Source: Allobosea lupini
GTDB lineage: Bacteria > Pseudomonadota > Alphaproteobacteria > Rhizobiales > Beijerinckiaceae
Direction of reading: 5' to 3'
Assembly: GCF_900109525.1 (NCBI RefSeq)
Contig: NZ_FOAN01000004.1
Span: 310,001-374,000, forward strand
DNA length: 64,000 nucleotides
The notes beneath the pieces were generated by a model. The model saw nothing but the letters and a program-made list of their open reading frames with translations, was not told the origin of the DNA and did not search any database. Made by a program: the position numbers and the translations under genes. Below are positions 1 through 7,986 of this stretch, piece by piece (position 1 is the first letter of the stretch; every line of letters begins with the position of its first letter).

Positions 1-375
1 GCGCGCACCGGCATCACCGTGATCGTGCGCGACCTCGCCAAGTCCGGCCCGCTGATCGATGCGCTGGTTGCCGCCGGCGCCAACGACATGTCGGGCATCA
101 GCTTCGGCCTCGCCGACGAGGACAAGGCCAAGGACCAGGCCCGCGACAAGGCGGCCGAAGCGGCGCGCACCCGGGCCGAGATCTATGCCAAGCGCCTTGG
201 CGTGAAAGTGGGCGAGCTCGTCTCGATCGTCGAGGCGGAGGCCGAGCCGCCGGTACGGCCGATGGGCGATACACGCGCCTATCGCATGGCCGCCGGTGCC
301 GCACCGGTCCAGGTCGAGCCGGGCGAGGTCACCGTCAGCGCTGCGTTGCGCACGGTCTGGCGCATCGAGAAGTAA
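1..375 (+). CDS. SIMPL (DUF541) domain protein, C-terminal part
   Basis: The reading frame is open from the first base, so the gene begins upstream of the window and only its last 124 codons are present. The segment has the alternating helix and strand pattern of SIMPL/DUF541 proteins. A helix rich in Ala, Lys and Arg (KDQARDKAAEAARTRAEIYA) is followed by a LGVKVGELVSI strand and a final strand VTVSAALRTVWRI. SIMPL proteins are usually periplasmic or envelope proteins of about 230-250 residues with no defined enzymatic role. The signal peptide cannot be seen because the 5' end is missing. It is convergent with the aldo/keto reductase gene, with only 3 bp between the stop codons. Confidence 0.8.
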   Translation, partial: ARTGITVIVRDLAKSGPLIDALVAAGANDMSGISFGLADEDKAKDQARDKAAEAARTRAEIYAKRLGVKVGELVSIVEAEAEPPVRPMGDTRAYRMAAGAAPVQVEPGEVTVSAALRTVWRIEK

Positions 376-378
376 AGA

Positions 379-1227
379 CTACAGCATCGGCAGCCCGCGC
401 GGTTTCGGACCGCGCGGGAACGCGGCGTCGAGCCGGGCGATGTCCTCGGCGCCGAGCCGAAGCCCGAGCGCGCCGGCATTGTCCTGCGCATGGCTGGGCT
501 TGGCCGCTTTCGGGATTGCGAAGACGCCGGAGCTGCGCGTCAGGAAGGCGAGCGCGACCTGGCGCGGGCTCGCGCCGTGGGCCGCGGCGATCTCAGCGAG
601 CACCTTGCCTTGCGCCGAGCCCCCTTGCGGAAAATCATCCTGCCCGAACGGGCTGTAGGCGGTGACCGCGACGCCGTTGCGCTCGCACCAGGGCATCACC
701 GCGTGTTCGATCGCCCGTTCGCGCAGGTGGTAGAGCACCTGGTTGCAGGCGATCCTGCCGGGGCCGACGACACGCAGCGCTTCGTCGAGATCGCCGACAT
801 CGAAATTGCTGACGCCCCAGGACATGATCTTGCCCTCGGCGCGAAGCTCCTCGAACGCGGCAAAAGTCTCGGCCAGCGGATAGGAGCCGCGCCAGTGCAA
901 GAGATAGCAGTCGAGCCGGTCGGTCCGCAGCCGGCGCAGCGACTGCTCGCACGCCCTGCGCGTGCCGGCTTTCGAGGCGTTATGGGGCAGCACCTTCGAG
1001 ACCAGGAAGACCTCGTCGCGCCGGCCGGCGAGCGCTTCGCCGGTGATCTGCTCGGCAAGGCCATCGCCATACATCTCGGCCGTGTCGATATGGGAGAGGC
1101 CGAGATCGAGCCCGCTCCGCAGCGCCGCGATCGCCTCGCTTCGCGGGGCGCGCTCGATGTTCCAGGTGCCCTGGCCGATCCGCGAGACCGCCGGACCGCC
1201 CTTGCCGAACGTTTGCTGTGCCGTCAT
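379..1227 (-). CDS. Aldo/keto reductase
   Basis: The 282-residue product is a typical NAD(P)H-dependent aldo/keto reductase with a TIM-barrel fold. The catalytic tetrad can be placed at Asp48 and Tyr53 (HIDTAEMYG), Lys78 (LVSKVLP) and His111 (CYLLHWRG). The C-terminal phosphate-binding region reads FAIPKAAKPSHAQDN, where AKR enzymes normally have IPK..  The family reduces aldehydes and ketones in the cytoplasm; the substrate cannot be told from sequence. It resembles the YafB / 2,5-diketo-gluconate reductase-like branch. The gene stands alone on its strand and is divergent from the hydrolase gene at 1336. Confidence 0.9.
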   Translation of the reverse strand: MTAQQTFGKGGPAVSRIGQGTWNIERAPRSEAIAALRSGLDLGLSHIDTAEMYGDGLAEQITGEALAGRRDEVFLVSKVLPHNASKAGTRRACEQSLRRLRTDRLDCYLLHWRGSYPLAETFAAFEELRAEGKIMSWGVSNFDVGDLDEALRVVGPGRIACNQVLYHLRERAIEHAVMPWCERNGVAVTAYSPFGQDDFPQGGSAQGKVLAEIAAAHGASPRQVALAFLTRSSGVFAIPKAAKPSHAQDNAGALGLRLGAEDIARLDAAFPRGPKPRGLPML

Positions 1228-1335
1228 GCGCGCGATCCTAGCGGCGCTGCGCGGACAAGGCCATGGCGGCGAGCGTCTTGCCGTCGCGCGAGCAAGCTGC
1301 GATCCAATAGGCAGGTCGCGGCTGGGGAGTTGGTC

Positions 1336-2169
1336 ATGCGCAGGATCATTGCAGCGCTGGCTTCGGCTGGGCTGGCCGCCATGCTAGCCGTTACCTCGGC
1401 GGCGGCTGAAACGGTCGAGGCCCTGCAGGCGCGCATCGACGACCGGCAGATCGCGGTTTACCTCCACAAGCCAGACGGACCCGGTCCCTTCCCCGTCCTG
1501 GTGCTGTCGCATGGCAGCCCACGCGATGCGGCGGGACGGGCAGAGTTCGGCAAGGGCACGCTCGCCGCGGTCGCCCGCCATTTCACGGCGCGCGGCGTCA
1601 TGGTCGCGGTGCCGATCCGGCGCGGCTACGGCACGGACGGCGGCGCCTGGGCCGAGGGCTACGGCGCCTGCGATCGGGCCGAGTTCCATCGCGCCGGTTT
1701 GACCAGCGCCCGCGACATCCGCGCGGCGCTCGATGCGGTGCTGTCCCGGCCGGATGCCGATCAGCGCCGCGTCGTGCTGATGGGGGTGTCAGCCGGTGGC
1801 TGGGGCTCGCTCGCGGCTGCCTCGCAATCCGTCCCCGGCCTGCTCGGCGTGGTCAACTTCGCGGGGGGACGCGGCTCGCTGAAGGCCGGCGAGGTCTGCT
1901 CGCCTGACGCGCTGGTCTCGGCTGCCGGCCGCTATGGCAGCGGCTCACGCGTGCCGCAGCTCTGGCTCTACAGCAGCAATGACCGCTTCTTCGGACCGGA
2001 GATTGCCGGCCGGCTCCATCGCGCCTTCCAGGAGGCAGGAGGCCGGGCGGAGTTCGTCGCAGCGCCGCCCTTCGGCGAGGACGGGCATCGCTATATCCGT
2101 GCGATCGACCAATGGCGCGGCAAGGTCGACGGCTTCCTGGCGACGATCGGCTTCACCGGCCGCCGCTGA
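1336..2169 (+). CDS. Secreted alpha/beta hydrolase (dienelactone hydrolase-like)
   Basis: The 277-residue product starts with a clear Sec signal peptide (basic n-region, Ala/Leu-rich core, cleavage near SAAAE at residues 21-25). It has an alpha/beta-hydrolase fold: the nucleophile elbow GVSAG puts Ser at 152, the likely acid is Asp216 (YSSNDRFFG) and the likely base is His251 (GEDGHRY). The frame is open far upstream, but the ATG at 1336 is chosen because it gives the signal peptide and follows a purine-rich stretch (GGGGAG). The family hydrolyses esters or lactones, here probably in the periplasm; the substrate is unknown. It is convergent with the lipoprotein gene at 2175. Confidence 0.82.
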   Translation: MRRIIAALASAGLAAMLAVTSAAAETVEALQARIDDRQIAVYLHKPDGPGPFPVLVLSHGSPRDAAGRAEFGKGTLAAVARHFTARGVMVAVPIRRGYGTDGGAWAEGYGACDRAEFHRAGLTSARDIRAALDAVLSRPDADQRRVVLMGVSAGGWGSLAAASQSVPGLLGVVNFAGGRGSLKAGEVCSPDALVSAAGRYGSGSRVPQLWLYSSNDRFFGPEIAGRLHRAFQEAGGRAEFVAAPPFGEDGHRYIRAIDQWRGKVDGFLATIGFTGRR

Positions 2170-2174
2170 CGGTC

Positions 2175-2588
2175 TCAGCGGACCTCGACCTCATAGCGGC
2201 CATGGCGGATCTCGCCGTCGGAATAGCGCACACGCACCTGGAAGCTGTCGCGGCCGCGATAGTCGGGAGCGGAGGTGTATTCGAAGGCGAGCGCCTTGCC
2301 GACCTTGCCGTCGCAATGCTGGTAGGCGCCGGGACCGTAGACCGCCGTAGCCTTACGCGTCAGCATCCGGACGCTGCCATGCTGCGGCTTCTGTGTCAGC
2401 ACGGCGGTCGGCCGCTTCACCTGCCGGCAGCGCTTGTCCATGGGCATATAGGTCTGCTGCATGAAGGTCGGCTCGCCGGGGACCGCGCGGTCGATGCCGT
2501 CGCCACTCCTGGCGCCCGCGGTCACGCAGCCGCCAAGCGCCCCGCAGAGCAGGATCAGCCCGAGCGTCGTCAATTCGGAGATCGGCAT
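2175..2588 (-). CDS. Putative lipoprotein of unknown function
   Basis: The product has 137 residues and a lipoprotein signal: a hydrophobic run ends in the lipobox LGGC, with Cys21 as the expected lipidated residue. The mature part contains paired cysteines (KRCRQ and QHCDG) and ends in beta-rich sequence (SFQVRVRYSDGEIRHGRYEVEV). The fold suggestion is an Ig-like or cadherin-like beta sandwich, because phrases such as KPQHGSVRM and DYRGRDSFQVRV resemble repeats in large bacterial surface proteins. I do not recognise a named family. It lies 21 bp upstream of the folC 3' end boundary on the same strand and is likely transcribed after folC. Confidence 0.7.
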   Translation of the reverse strand: MPISELTTLGLILLCGALGGCVTAGARSGDGIDRAVPGEPTFMQQTYMPMDKRCRQVKRPTAVLTQKPQHGSVRMLTRKATAVYGPGAYQHCDGKVGKALAFEYTSAPDYRGRDSFQVRVRYSDGEIRHGRYEVEVR

Positions 2589-2609
2589 GGCGCTTCTCGT
2601 GCGGGCTGA

Positions 2610-3932
2610 TCAAACCGGCGGCGTGCCGTTGGCCGCGAGCACCTCGCCGGCGAGGTAGAGCGAACCGCAGATCAGGATGCGCGGCGGGGCCGGCCAGGTC
2701 CGTGACGCGATCTCCCGCAACGCCTGCTCCACCGAGCCGGCGATCTCGGCCTTCAGGCCCGCCTCGCGCGCCAGCGTCGCGACCTCCTCGGCCGTGCGGG
2801 CCGCGAGCTGGTTCTGCATGGAGACGGCGAACAACATCTGCGCCAGTCCCTTGAAATGGCCGAGCGTGGCGCGCGCATCCTTGGTCGCGAGCAGGCCGGC
2901 GATCATCACGAGCGGGGCCGGGTTCTTCTCCTCGAGATCGGCCATCGCCTGTGCGAGCACGCGCCCGCCATCGGGGTTGTGGCCGCCATCGAGCCAGAGC
3001 TCGGCGCCGGCGGGAGCGAGCTCGGCGAGCTTGCCGCGCGCCAGCCTCTGAAGGCGGGCCGGCCATTCGGCCTCGGTCATGCCGCGCTCGAAGGCGGAGG
3101 CCGGCAGGCCGCCATAGCCGGCAGCGCGCAGGGCGGCGATCGCCGTGCCGGCATTGGTGTGCTGATGGCGGCCGGCGAGACGCGGCAAGGGCAGGTCGAG
3201 CAGGCCGTCGGCGTCCTCATAGACCAGCCGGCCGCCATCCTCGTGGACGTTGAAGTCCTGCAGGCCGACCAGCAGCTTCGAGGCGCCGACGCGCTCGGCC
3301 GCCGCTTCAAGCACGGCGGTCGGCTCCGGCTCCTGCGGTGCGATAACCGCCGGCGCGCCGCGCTTGAAGATGCCGGCCTTCTCGCCGGCGATCTTGGTGA
3401 CGGTGTCGCCGAGATATTCGGAATGGTCGAGCGAGACCGGCGTCACCACCGTGCAGGCCGGGTGGTCGATCACATTGGTCGCATCGAAGCGACCGCCGAG
3501 CCCGACCTCGAGCAGCACGACATCGGCCTTGTGCTCGGAGAAGAGCAGGAAGGCGGCGGCGTTGGTGATCTCGAAGAAGGTGATGGGATCGCCGGCATTC
3601 GCCTTCTCGCAGCGTTCCAGCGCATCGACCAGGAGCGCCTCGTCGACGAAACGCCCTCCGCCGGAGCGGCCGAGCCGGATGCGCTCGTGGAAGCGCACCA
3701 GATGCGGCGAGGTGTAGACATGGACGCAGAGGCCGGCCGCTTCGAGGATCGCCCGCATGAAGGCGATGGTCGAACCCTTGCCGTTGGTGCCGGCGACATG
3801 GATCACCGGCGGCAGCTTCTTCTGCGGATCGCCCAGCCGCTCGAGCAGGCGCAGGATGCGCCCGAGCGACAGGTCGATCAGCTTGGGATGCAGCGCGAGG
3901 AAGCGCGCCAGCAACAGGTCGGATGTGCTCAT
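2610..3932 (-). CDS. folC: Bifunctional folylpolyglutamate synthase / dihydrofolate synthase
   Basis: The 440-residue product carries the Mur-ligase-type ATP site HVAGTNGKGST (residues 46-55) and the second family motif TSPHLVRFHERIRL. These are diagnostic for FolC, which adds glutamate to dihydropteroate and then to tetrahydrofolate in the cytoplasm. The C-terminal domain includes WLDGGHNPDGG, the substrate-binding loop. The start is set at the ATG at 3932 (MSTSDLLLARF); an in-frame codon further up would add a Pro/Arg-rich leader not seen in FolC proteins. It follows accD on the same strand with a 34-bp gap, matching the trpA-accD-folC order common in alphaproteobacteria. Confidence 0.95.
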   Translation of the reverse strand: MSTSDLLLARFLALHPKLIDLSLGRILRLLERLGDPQKKLPPVIHVAGTNGKGSTIAFMRAILEAAGLCVHVYTSPHLVRFHERIRLGRSGGGRFVDEALLVDALERCEKANAGDPITFFEITNAAAFLLFSEHKADVVLLEVGLGGRFDATNVIDHPACTVVTPVSLDHSEYLGDTVTKIAGEKAGIFKRGAPAVIAPQEPEPTAVLEAAAERVGASKLLVGLQDFNVHEDGGRLVYEDADGLLDLPLPRLAGRHQHTNAGTAIAALRAAGYGGLPASAFERGMTEAEWPARLQRLARGKLAELAPAGAELWLDGGHNPDGGRVLAQAMADLEEKNPAPLVMIAGLLATKDARATLGHFKGLAQMLFAVSMQNQLAARTAEEVATLAREAGLKAEIAGSVEQALREIASRTWPAPPRILICGSLYLAGEVLAANGTPPV

Positions 3933-3966
3933 GCGGACACCGGCCTCCCGGCCGGGGTGGAGGCGG

Positions 3967-4863
3967 TCAGGCAGCGGCGGGCTGCGGCTCGGGTTCAGGG
4001 GCATTCACGGCCGGCAGCGGCTGCTTGGTGAAAAAGCGGCCGAGCCGCGCCAGCGTCGCCGGGATGTCGTGGCGGTGGACGACCATGTCGACCATGCCGT
4101 GCTCCTTCAGATATTCGGCGCGCTGGAAGCCGTCGGGCAGCTTCTCGCGGATCGTCTGCTCGATCACGCGCGGTCCGGCGAAGCCGATCAGCGCGCCCGG
4201 CTCGGCGATGTGGACGTCGCCCAGCATGGCGTAGGACGCTGTGATGCCGCCGGTCGTCGGGTCCGTGAGCACCACAAAATAGGGCAGTTTCGCTGCCTTC
4301 AGGCGCCGCACGGCCACAGTCGTGCGCGGCATCTGCATCAGCGACAGAATACCTTCCTGCATGCGCATGCCACCGCCGCAGGCGAACACGACCAGAGGCG
4401 TCTTCTTCTCCAGCGCCGTCTCGGCCGCCTTGATGAAGGCCTCGCCGGCGGACATGCCGAGCGAGCCGGCCATGAAGTGGAAGTCCTGGACCGCGACCGT
4501 CATCGGCAGGCCTTTGACGCGGCCATAGCCGACCTTGATGGAGTCCGTCGCGCCGGTCTTGGTGCGGGCGTCCTTGATCCGGTCGGTATAACGCTTCTCG
4601 TCGCGGAATTTCAGCGGATCGGCCACGGTCTCGGGGAGGGCGACGTCGATCCACTTGCCCTCGTCGAAGGTCAGCCGCAGCCGGTCCTGCGCGGTGACGC
4701 GCATATGGTGGTCGGAGCCCGGGATGACGAAGCCGTTGGCCTCGACATCCTTGTGGAAGACCATCTGCCCGGAATCCGGGCACTTGATCCAGAGATTCTC
4801 CGGGGTCTCGCGCTTGAACAGCGTCTTGATGCGCGGACGGACGACTTCGGAAATCCAGTTCAT
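3967..4863 (-). CDS. accD: Acetyl-CoA carboxylase carboxyltransferase subunit beta
   Basis: The 298-residue product is the beta subunit of the carboxyltransferase half of acetyl-CoA carboxylase, which transfers CO2 from biotin to acetyl-CoA at the start of fatty-acid synthesis. Diagnostic segments are [37 protein letters not shown] and [17 protein letters not shown]. In the N-terminal region where E. coli AccD has a four-cysteine zinc ribbon, only one cysteine is left (IKCPDSGQM, then IPGSDHHM). I recall the same loss in other Rhizobiales AccD proteins, so it is lineage-typical rather than damage. The gene sits between trpA and folC on the same strand. Confidence 0.96.
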   Translation of the reverse strand: MNWISEVVRPRIKTLFKRETPENLWIKCPDSGQMVFHKDVEANGFVIPGSDHHMRVTAQDRLRLTFDEGKWIDVALPETVADPLKFRDEKRYTDRIKDARTKTGATDSIKVGYGRVKGLPMTVAVQDFHFMAGSLGMSAGEAFIKAAETALEKKTPLVVFACGGGMRMQEGILSLMQMPRTTVAVRRLKAAKLPYFVVLTDPTTGGITASYAMLGDVHIAEPGALIGFAGPRVIEQTIREKLPDGFQRAEYLKEHGMVDMVVHRHDIPATLARLGRFFTKQPLPAVNAPEPEPQPAAA

Positions 4864-4952
4864 CGGATCATCCTTGAATTATGCTGAAGCCGGATCCGAT
4901 GAGATCGCGTCGAAGCGACCGGTGAATCCGTCTCTCTTTCCAGTCTGGCGAC

Positions 4953-5798
4953 TCAGGCCGCCTTGGCGACCGAGCGGATGCCGGCCGCGAGCTCGGCGAC
5001 CAGCGAGGTGACAGCCGAAACCGTCTTTTCCGTGGCCTTGCCGTCGGCGTCGAGCGAGAGCCGGACGCGGTCGACCAGGGCCGAGCCGACGACGACGCCG
5101 TCGGCCCCCTTGGCGATCGCGATCGCATCCTCCGGCGTCTTGACGCCGAAGCCGACCGCGACGGGCAGCGTCGTGTGCTGCTTGATCCGGGCGACCGCCG
5201 CGCCGACCGCGTCGTAGTTCACGATCGCGCCGCCGGTCACGCCGGTCATCGAGACGTAATAGACGAAGCCGGAGGTGTTCTGCAGTACGCGCGGCAGGCG
5301 CTTGTCGTCGGTGGTCGGCGTCGCCAGGCGGATGAAGCTGACGCCCGCGGCCAGTGCCGGCAGGCAGAGCTCATCGTCTTCCTCGGGCGGCAGGTCGACG
5401 ACGATCAGCCCGTCGATCCCGGCGGCGCGGGCATCCTTGAGGAAGGCCTCGACGCCATAGGCCCAGATCGGGTTGTAGTAGCCCATCAGCACGATCGGCG
5501 TGTCGTGTCCGGCCTTGCGGAAGGCCGTGACCATGGCGAGCGTCTTGTGCAGGGTCTGCCCGGCCTTGAGAGCGCGCTGGCCGGCGAGCTGGACCGGCAC
5601 GCCGTCGGCCATCGGGTCGGTGAAGGGCACGCCAAGCTCGATGATGTCGGCGCCGGCCGCCGGCAAGGCGTTCAGGATCGCGCTGCCGGTGTCGAAATCG
5701 GGATCGCCAGCGGTGACATAGGTCACCAGGGCGGCGCGGCCCGTCGCGGCGCAGGCGGCAAAGCGGGCTTGGATGCGGGCTTGTCCAGTCTCGGTCAT
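4953..5798 (-). CDS. trpA: Tryptophan synthase alpha subunit
   Basis: The 281-residue product cleaves indole-3-glycerol phosphate to indole and glyceraldehyde 3-phosphate, passing indole to TrpB. The family signature [14 protein letters not shown] holds the two catalytic acids, Glu54 and Asp65 (Glu49 and Asp60 in the Salmonella enzyme). Later loops [11 protein letters not shown] and [13 protein letters not shown] match the phosphate-binding region. It is the first gene of the trpA-accD-folC run inside the window. No trpF or trpB is seen upstream: the DUF488 gene sits there instead, so the trp genes appear split in this genome. Confidence 0.97.
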   Translation of the reverse strand: MTETGQARIQARFAACAATGRAALVTYVTAGDPDFDTGSAILNALPAAGADIIELGVPFTDPMADGVPVQLAGQRALKAGQTLHKTLAMVTAFRKAGHDTPIVLMGYYNPIWAYGVEAFLKDARAAGIDGLIVVDLPPEEDDELCLPALAAGVSFIRLATPTTDDKRLPRVLQNTSGFVYYVSMTGVTGGAIVNYDAVGAAVARIKQHTTLPVAVGFGVKTPEDAIAIAKGADGVVVGSALVDRVRLSLDADGKATEKTVSAVTSLVAELAAGIRSVAKAA

Positions 5799-5856
5799 GC
5801 CGGAGCGGTTAGCATGGCCGCGCTCGGCTGGCGAGAGGGCGCGGCTGCTCGGAGGA

Positions 5857-6243
5857 TCAGGCGAAGCTGGCGCCCCGTTCGGTCAGCAGCGCCCGCAGCA
5901 CCGAGCGATGGCAACGCGCCTCGTTCTCGCAATAGCAGCCGACCGAGAAGTCGCTGCCATGCGACAGGGTCGCCAGCAGGTCGAGCGCCTGGCGCGGCGC
6001 CGGCTCGGCCATCTCCGCCTTGAAGGCGCGGGTGAAGCCGGCCCAGTCCTTCTCGCTTTCGGCGGCCTTGGCCTGAGCCATCAATCCGGGCGTCGGCGAC
6101 AGCACCGGGAACCAGACGTCGAACCAGTTCTCGCTGGCATAGCGCTCCTTCGGCACGCCGCGCGGCACGCGCCGGACCGTGCCGATGCGCGTGCCCTCGC
6201 CGGGATCGCGCGTGCTGCCGAGACGGACGATGCGGACGCTCAC
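5857..6243 (-). CDS. DUF488 family protein
   Basis: The 128-residue product matches the DUF488 family by its length, by the [18 protein letters not shown] segment and by the conserved C-terminal cysteine motif [15 protein letters not shown]. The family has no proven biochemical role, although the conserved Cys/His pattern hints at redox or nucleic-acid related chemistry. The start is taken as the GTG at 6243, because an AAGGA ribosome-binding site lies 8 bases upstream and the frame above it is unconvincing. It is divergent from the toxin-antitoxin operon at 6330 and lies 58 bp upstream of trpA on the same strand. Confidence 0.82.
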   Translation of the reverse strand: MSVRIVRLGSTRDPGEGTRIGTVRRVPRGVPKERYASENWFDVWFPVLSPTPGLMAQAKAAESEKDWAGFTRAFKAEMAEPAPRQALDLLATLSHGSDFSVGCYCENEARCHRSVLRALLTERGASFA

Positions 6244-6299
6244 TGGTCTGTCCTTCAGCTCGATCGCGCTTGCATTCCCGCCGCGCGCTATCCATAAAG

Positions 6300-6315
6300 G
6301 TAGTGACATCACTAC
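6300..6315. promoter_or_regulatory. Inverted repeat upstream of the antitoxin gene, probable autoregulatory operator
   Basis: The sequence GTAGTGACATCACTAC has two perfect 7-bp arms (GTAGTGA and TCACTAC) around a 2-bp centre. It ends 14 bp upstream of the antitoxin ATG and overlaps where the promoter should be. Phd/YefM-type antitoxins repress their own operon by binding such short palindromes, so this is most likely the operator of the module. Confidence 0.7.
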
Positions 6316-6329
6316 ATCGGGAGGCCGTC

Positions 6330-6575
6330 ATGGTGAAGACGGTTTCGGCTGCGCAGGCCAACCGCGAATTCTCCAAGCTGATGAAGCTCGCCGAGAGCGG
6401 CGAGCGCGTCGTCGTGACCTCGCGCGGCCAGCCGAAGGTGCAGATCACCCGCGTCGAGGAGCCCGACGCCGAAAAGGCGCGGCGGCGCGAGGCGTTCGAC
6501 AGGTTGACGACCTGGCTGAACAGCCGGCCGGTCCAGAATTTTCCGAAGCTGACGCGCGACGACTTCTACGACTGA
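6330..6575 (+). CDS. Type II antitoxin, Phd/YefM family
   Basis: The 81-residue product has the Phd/YefM N-terminal DNA-binding fold: TVSAAQANREFSKLMKLAESGERVVVTSRGQPKVQI is the family pattern of a helix pair followed by a two-stranded sheet. The acidic and Arg-rich C-terminus (EEPDAEKARRREAFDRL... KLTRDDFYD) would wrap the toxin. Such antitoxins neutralise the toxin in the complex and repress transcription. The ATG at 6330 follows GGGAGG. Its stop codon overlaps the toxin start by one base, which ensures coupled translation. Confidence 0.88.
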   Translation: MVKTVSAAQANREFSKLMKLAESGERVVVTSRGQPKVQITRVEEPDAEKARRREAFDRLTTWLNSRPVQNFPKLTRDDFYD

Positions 6576-7027
6576 TGCTCGTCGCGTTCGACACGAATGT
6601 CTTGATTTGTGCGGGCCGCTTCAACGATGAGGAGCGGGCGGCCAAGGCGAATGCAATCCGCGACGCTTTGCCGCCGGAGCAGTCGGTCATTCCCACGCAA
6701 GTTATCGGCGAATTCTACCATGCGATTGTCGGCAAGTTCCGGATCGACCGGCGGGAGGCGGCTCGTGCCTGCGAATGGCTGCGCCTCAGCGCCCATGTGC
6801 GGGCGGCGACCGAGAGGGATTTCACCGAAGCCCTGTCCCTTTCGGCCACCCATAACCTACAATTCTGGGATGCGCTCATCCTCGTCACCGCGGCGGAGGC
6901 CGGCTGCGCCCTGCTCTTGTCCGAAGACATGCAGGACGGGTTCGTCCATCGCGGCATGACGGTCGCCAATCCCTTCGCTGACCCACTGCATCCGCTCCTT
7001 GCGGATGCGCTGCGGCATTACGGCTGA
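6575..7027 (+). CDS. PIN-domain toxin, VapC-like ribonuclease
   Basis: The 150-residue product is a PIN-domain endoribonuclease. The metal-binding acids can be placed at Asp6 (MLVAFDTNVL), Glu46 (IGEFYHA), Asp99 (FWDALIL) and Glu117/Asp118 (LLSEDMQDG). Toxins of this family cleave tRNA or rRNA and stop translation when the antitoxin is lost. The start codon overlaps the antitoxin stop (TGATG). The combination of a Phd/YefM-type antitoxin with a PIN toxin is a common hybrid pairing. All catalytic acids are present, so the toxin looks intact. Confidence 0.88.
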   Translation: MLVAFDTNVLICAGRFNDEERAAKANAIRDALPPEQSVIPTQVIGEFYHAIVGKFRIDRREAARACEWLRLSAHVRAATERDFTEALSLSATHNLQFWDALILVTAAEAGCALLLSEDMQDGFVHRGMTVANPFADPLHPLLADALRHYG

Positions 7028-7033
7028 CCAGGA

Positions 7034-7969
7034 CTACGCCACCAGGCTCTTCGGCAGCATGCAGTGGATGCCTTTGGAGCCGTTGACGGTCTGGGTCACC
7101 CGCAGGTCGGCGGCGAGGCTGCAGAGCATATAGGCCTCGTCCCGCGTCAGCTTCGTCCTGGAGGTGATCAGGTCGATCATCTCGCGCAGCGCATCTTTCG
7201 CGCAGATGTCGAGATCGGGGTCGATGCCCATGGTGATGTGGTGGCTCCTGGTCTCCGCGCGCGGCATCGCATGGGACAGATCCTCGCGCAGATGGAACTG
7301 GAAGGTGCCTTCCAGCGCCGTCTCGATCGCGGTGATGCAGACCTCGCCGTCGCCCTGCGCACCATGGCCGTCGCCGCAGGAGAACAGCGCGCCCTCGACG
7401 AAGACGGGCAGGTACAGCGTCGCGCCGGCGCCGAGCTCCTTGTTGTCGAGATTGCCGCCGAAGGCGCGCGGGATCAGCGAGGTCAACCGACCCCAATGCG
7501 CCGGCGGCGCCGTGCCCATCACCCCGAAAAACGGCGAAAGCGGCAGCTCCATGCCCCAGGGCAGGTTGGCGACGTTCCGCTCGCGGTCGAGATGGATATA
7601 GCGGAAGGCGTGATAATCGAACTCGTCCGGCAGCGTGCCGCCGAGCGGGCGGAACATGGTGTAGCCGAAATCGGTGCGCGGGCTGACGCTCCTGATCTGC
7701 ACCTCCAGCACCTGGCCGGGTTTGGCGCCCCTCACCGCGATCGGGCCAGTTAGGATGTGGCCGGGCAGCATGCGCTCGGCCTTGTCATGGATCTCGTGGA
7801 TTTCCGGCGGGATCGTCGCATTGCCCTCGGGCAGATGGGCGGGCCCGCCGGTGACGGTGCGGATGGTGACGCTGTCGCCGCTCTCGATCTCGAGCACCGG
7901 CGTCAGCGCGGCGTCGAAATAGCCCCAATGGCAGGTGGCGAGGGAGGCATCGAGCTGATGATGCGTCAT
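7034..7969 (-). CDS. Acetamidase/formamidase family protein
   Basis: The 311-residue product belongs to the FmdA/AmdA family, which hydrolyses formamide or short-chain amides to ammonia and the acid in the cytoplasm. Family hallmarks are GHILTGPIAVRGAKPGQVLEVQI near residues 80-100, GGNLDNKELGAGATLYLPVFVEGALFSCGDGHGAQGDGEVCITAIET in the middle, and the metal-site His residues in the CGDGHGAQGDGE stretch. The length is that of the short bacterial acetamidase type, not the 400-residue formamidase. It is followed 17 bp upstream by a DMT transporter gene on the same strand, so the two are likely co-transcribed. Confidence 0.9.
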   Translation of the reverse strand: MTHHQLDASLATCHWGYFDAALTPVLEIESGDSVTIRTVTGGPAHLPEGNATIPPEIHEIHDKAERMLPGHILTGPIAVRGAKPGQVLEVQIRSVSPRTDFGYTMFRPLGGTLPDEFDYHAFRYIHLDRERNVANLPWGMELPLSPFFGVMGTAPPAHWGRLTSLIPRAFGGNLDNKELGAGATLYLPVFVEGALFSCGDGHGAQGDGEVCITAIETALEGTFQFHLREDLSHAMPRAETRSHHITMGIDPDLDICAKDALREMIDLITSRTKLTRDEAYMLCSLAADLRVTQTVNGSKGIHCMLPKSLVA

Positions 7970-7986
7970 GGTCTATCCGTGAGTGG

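Noticed and set aside
7034..7969. A link between the acetamidase/formamidase and the nicotinate-type genes.
   Set aside because: It is 14 kb away, has no copy of the shared palindrome, and neither the reductive nor the maleamate route of nicotinate breakdown is known to release formamide.
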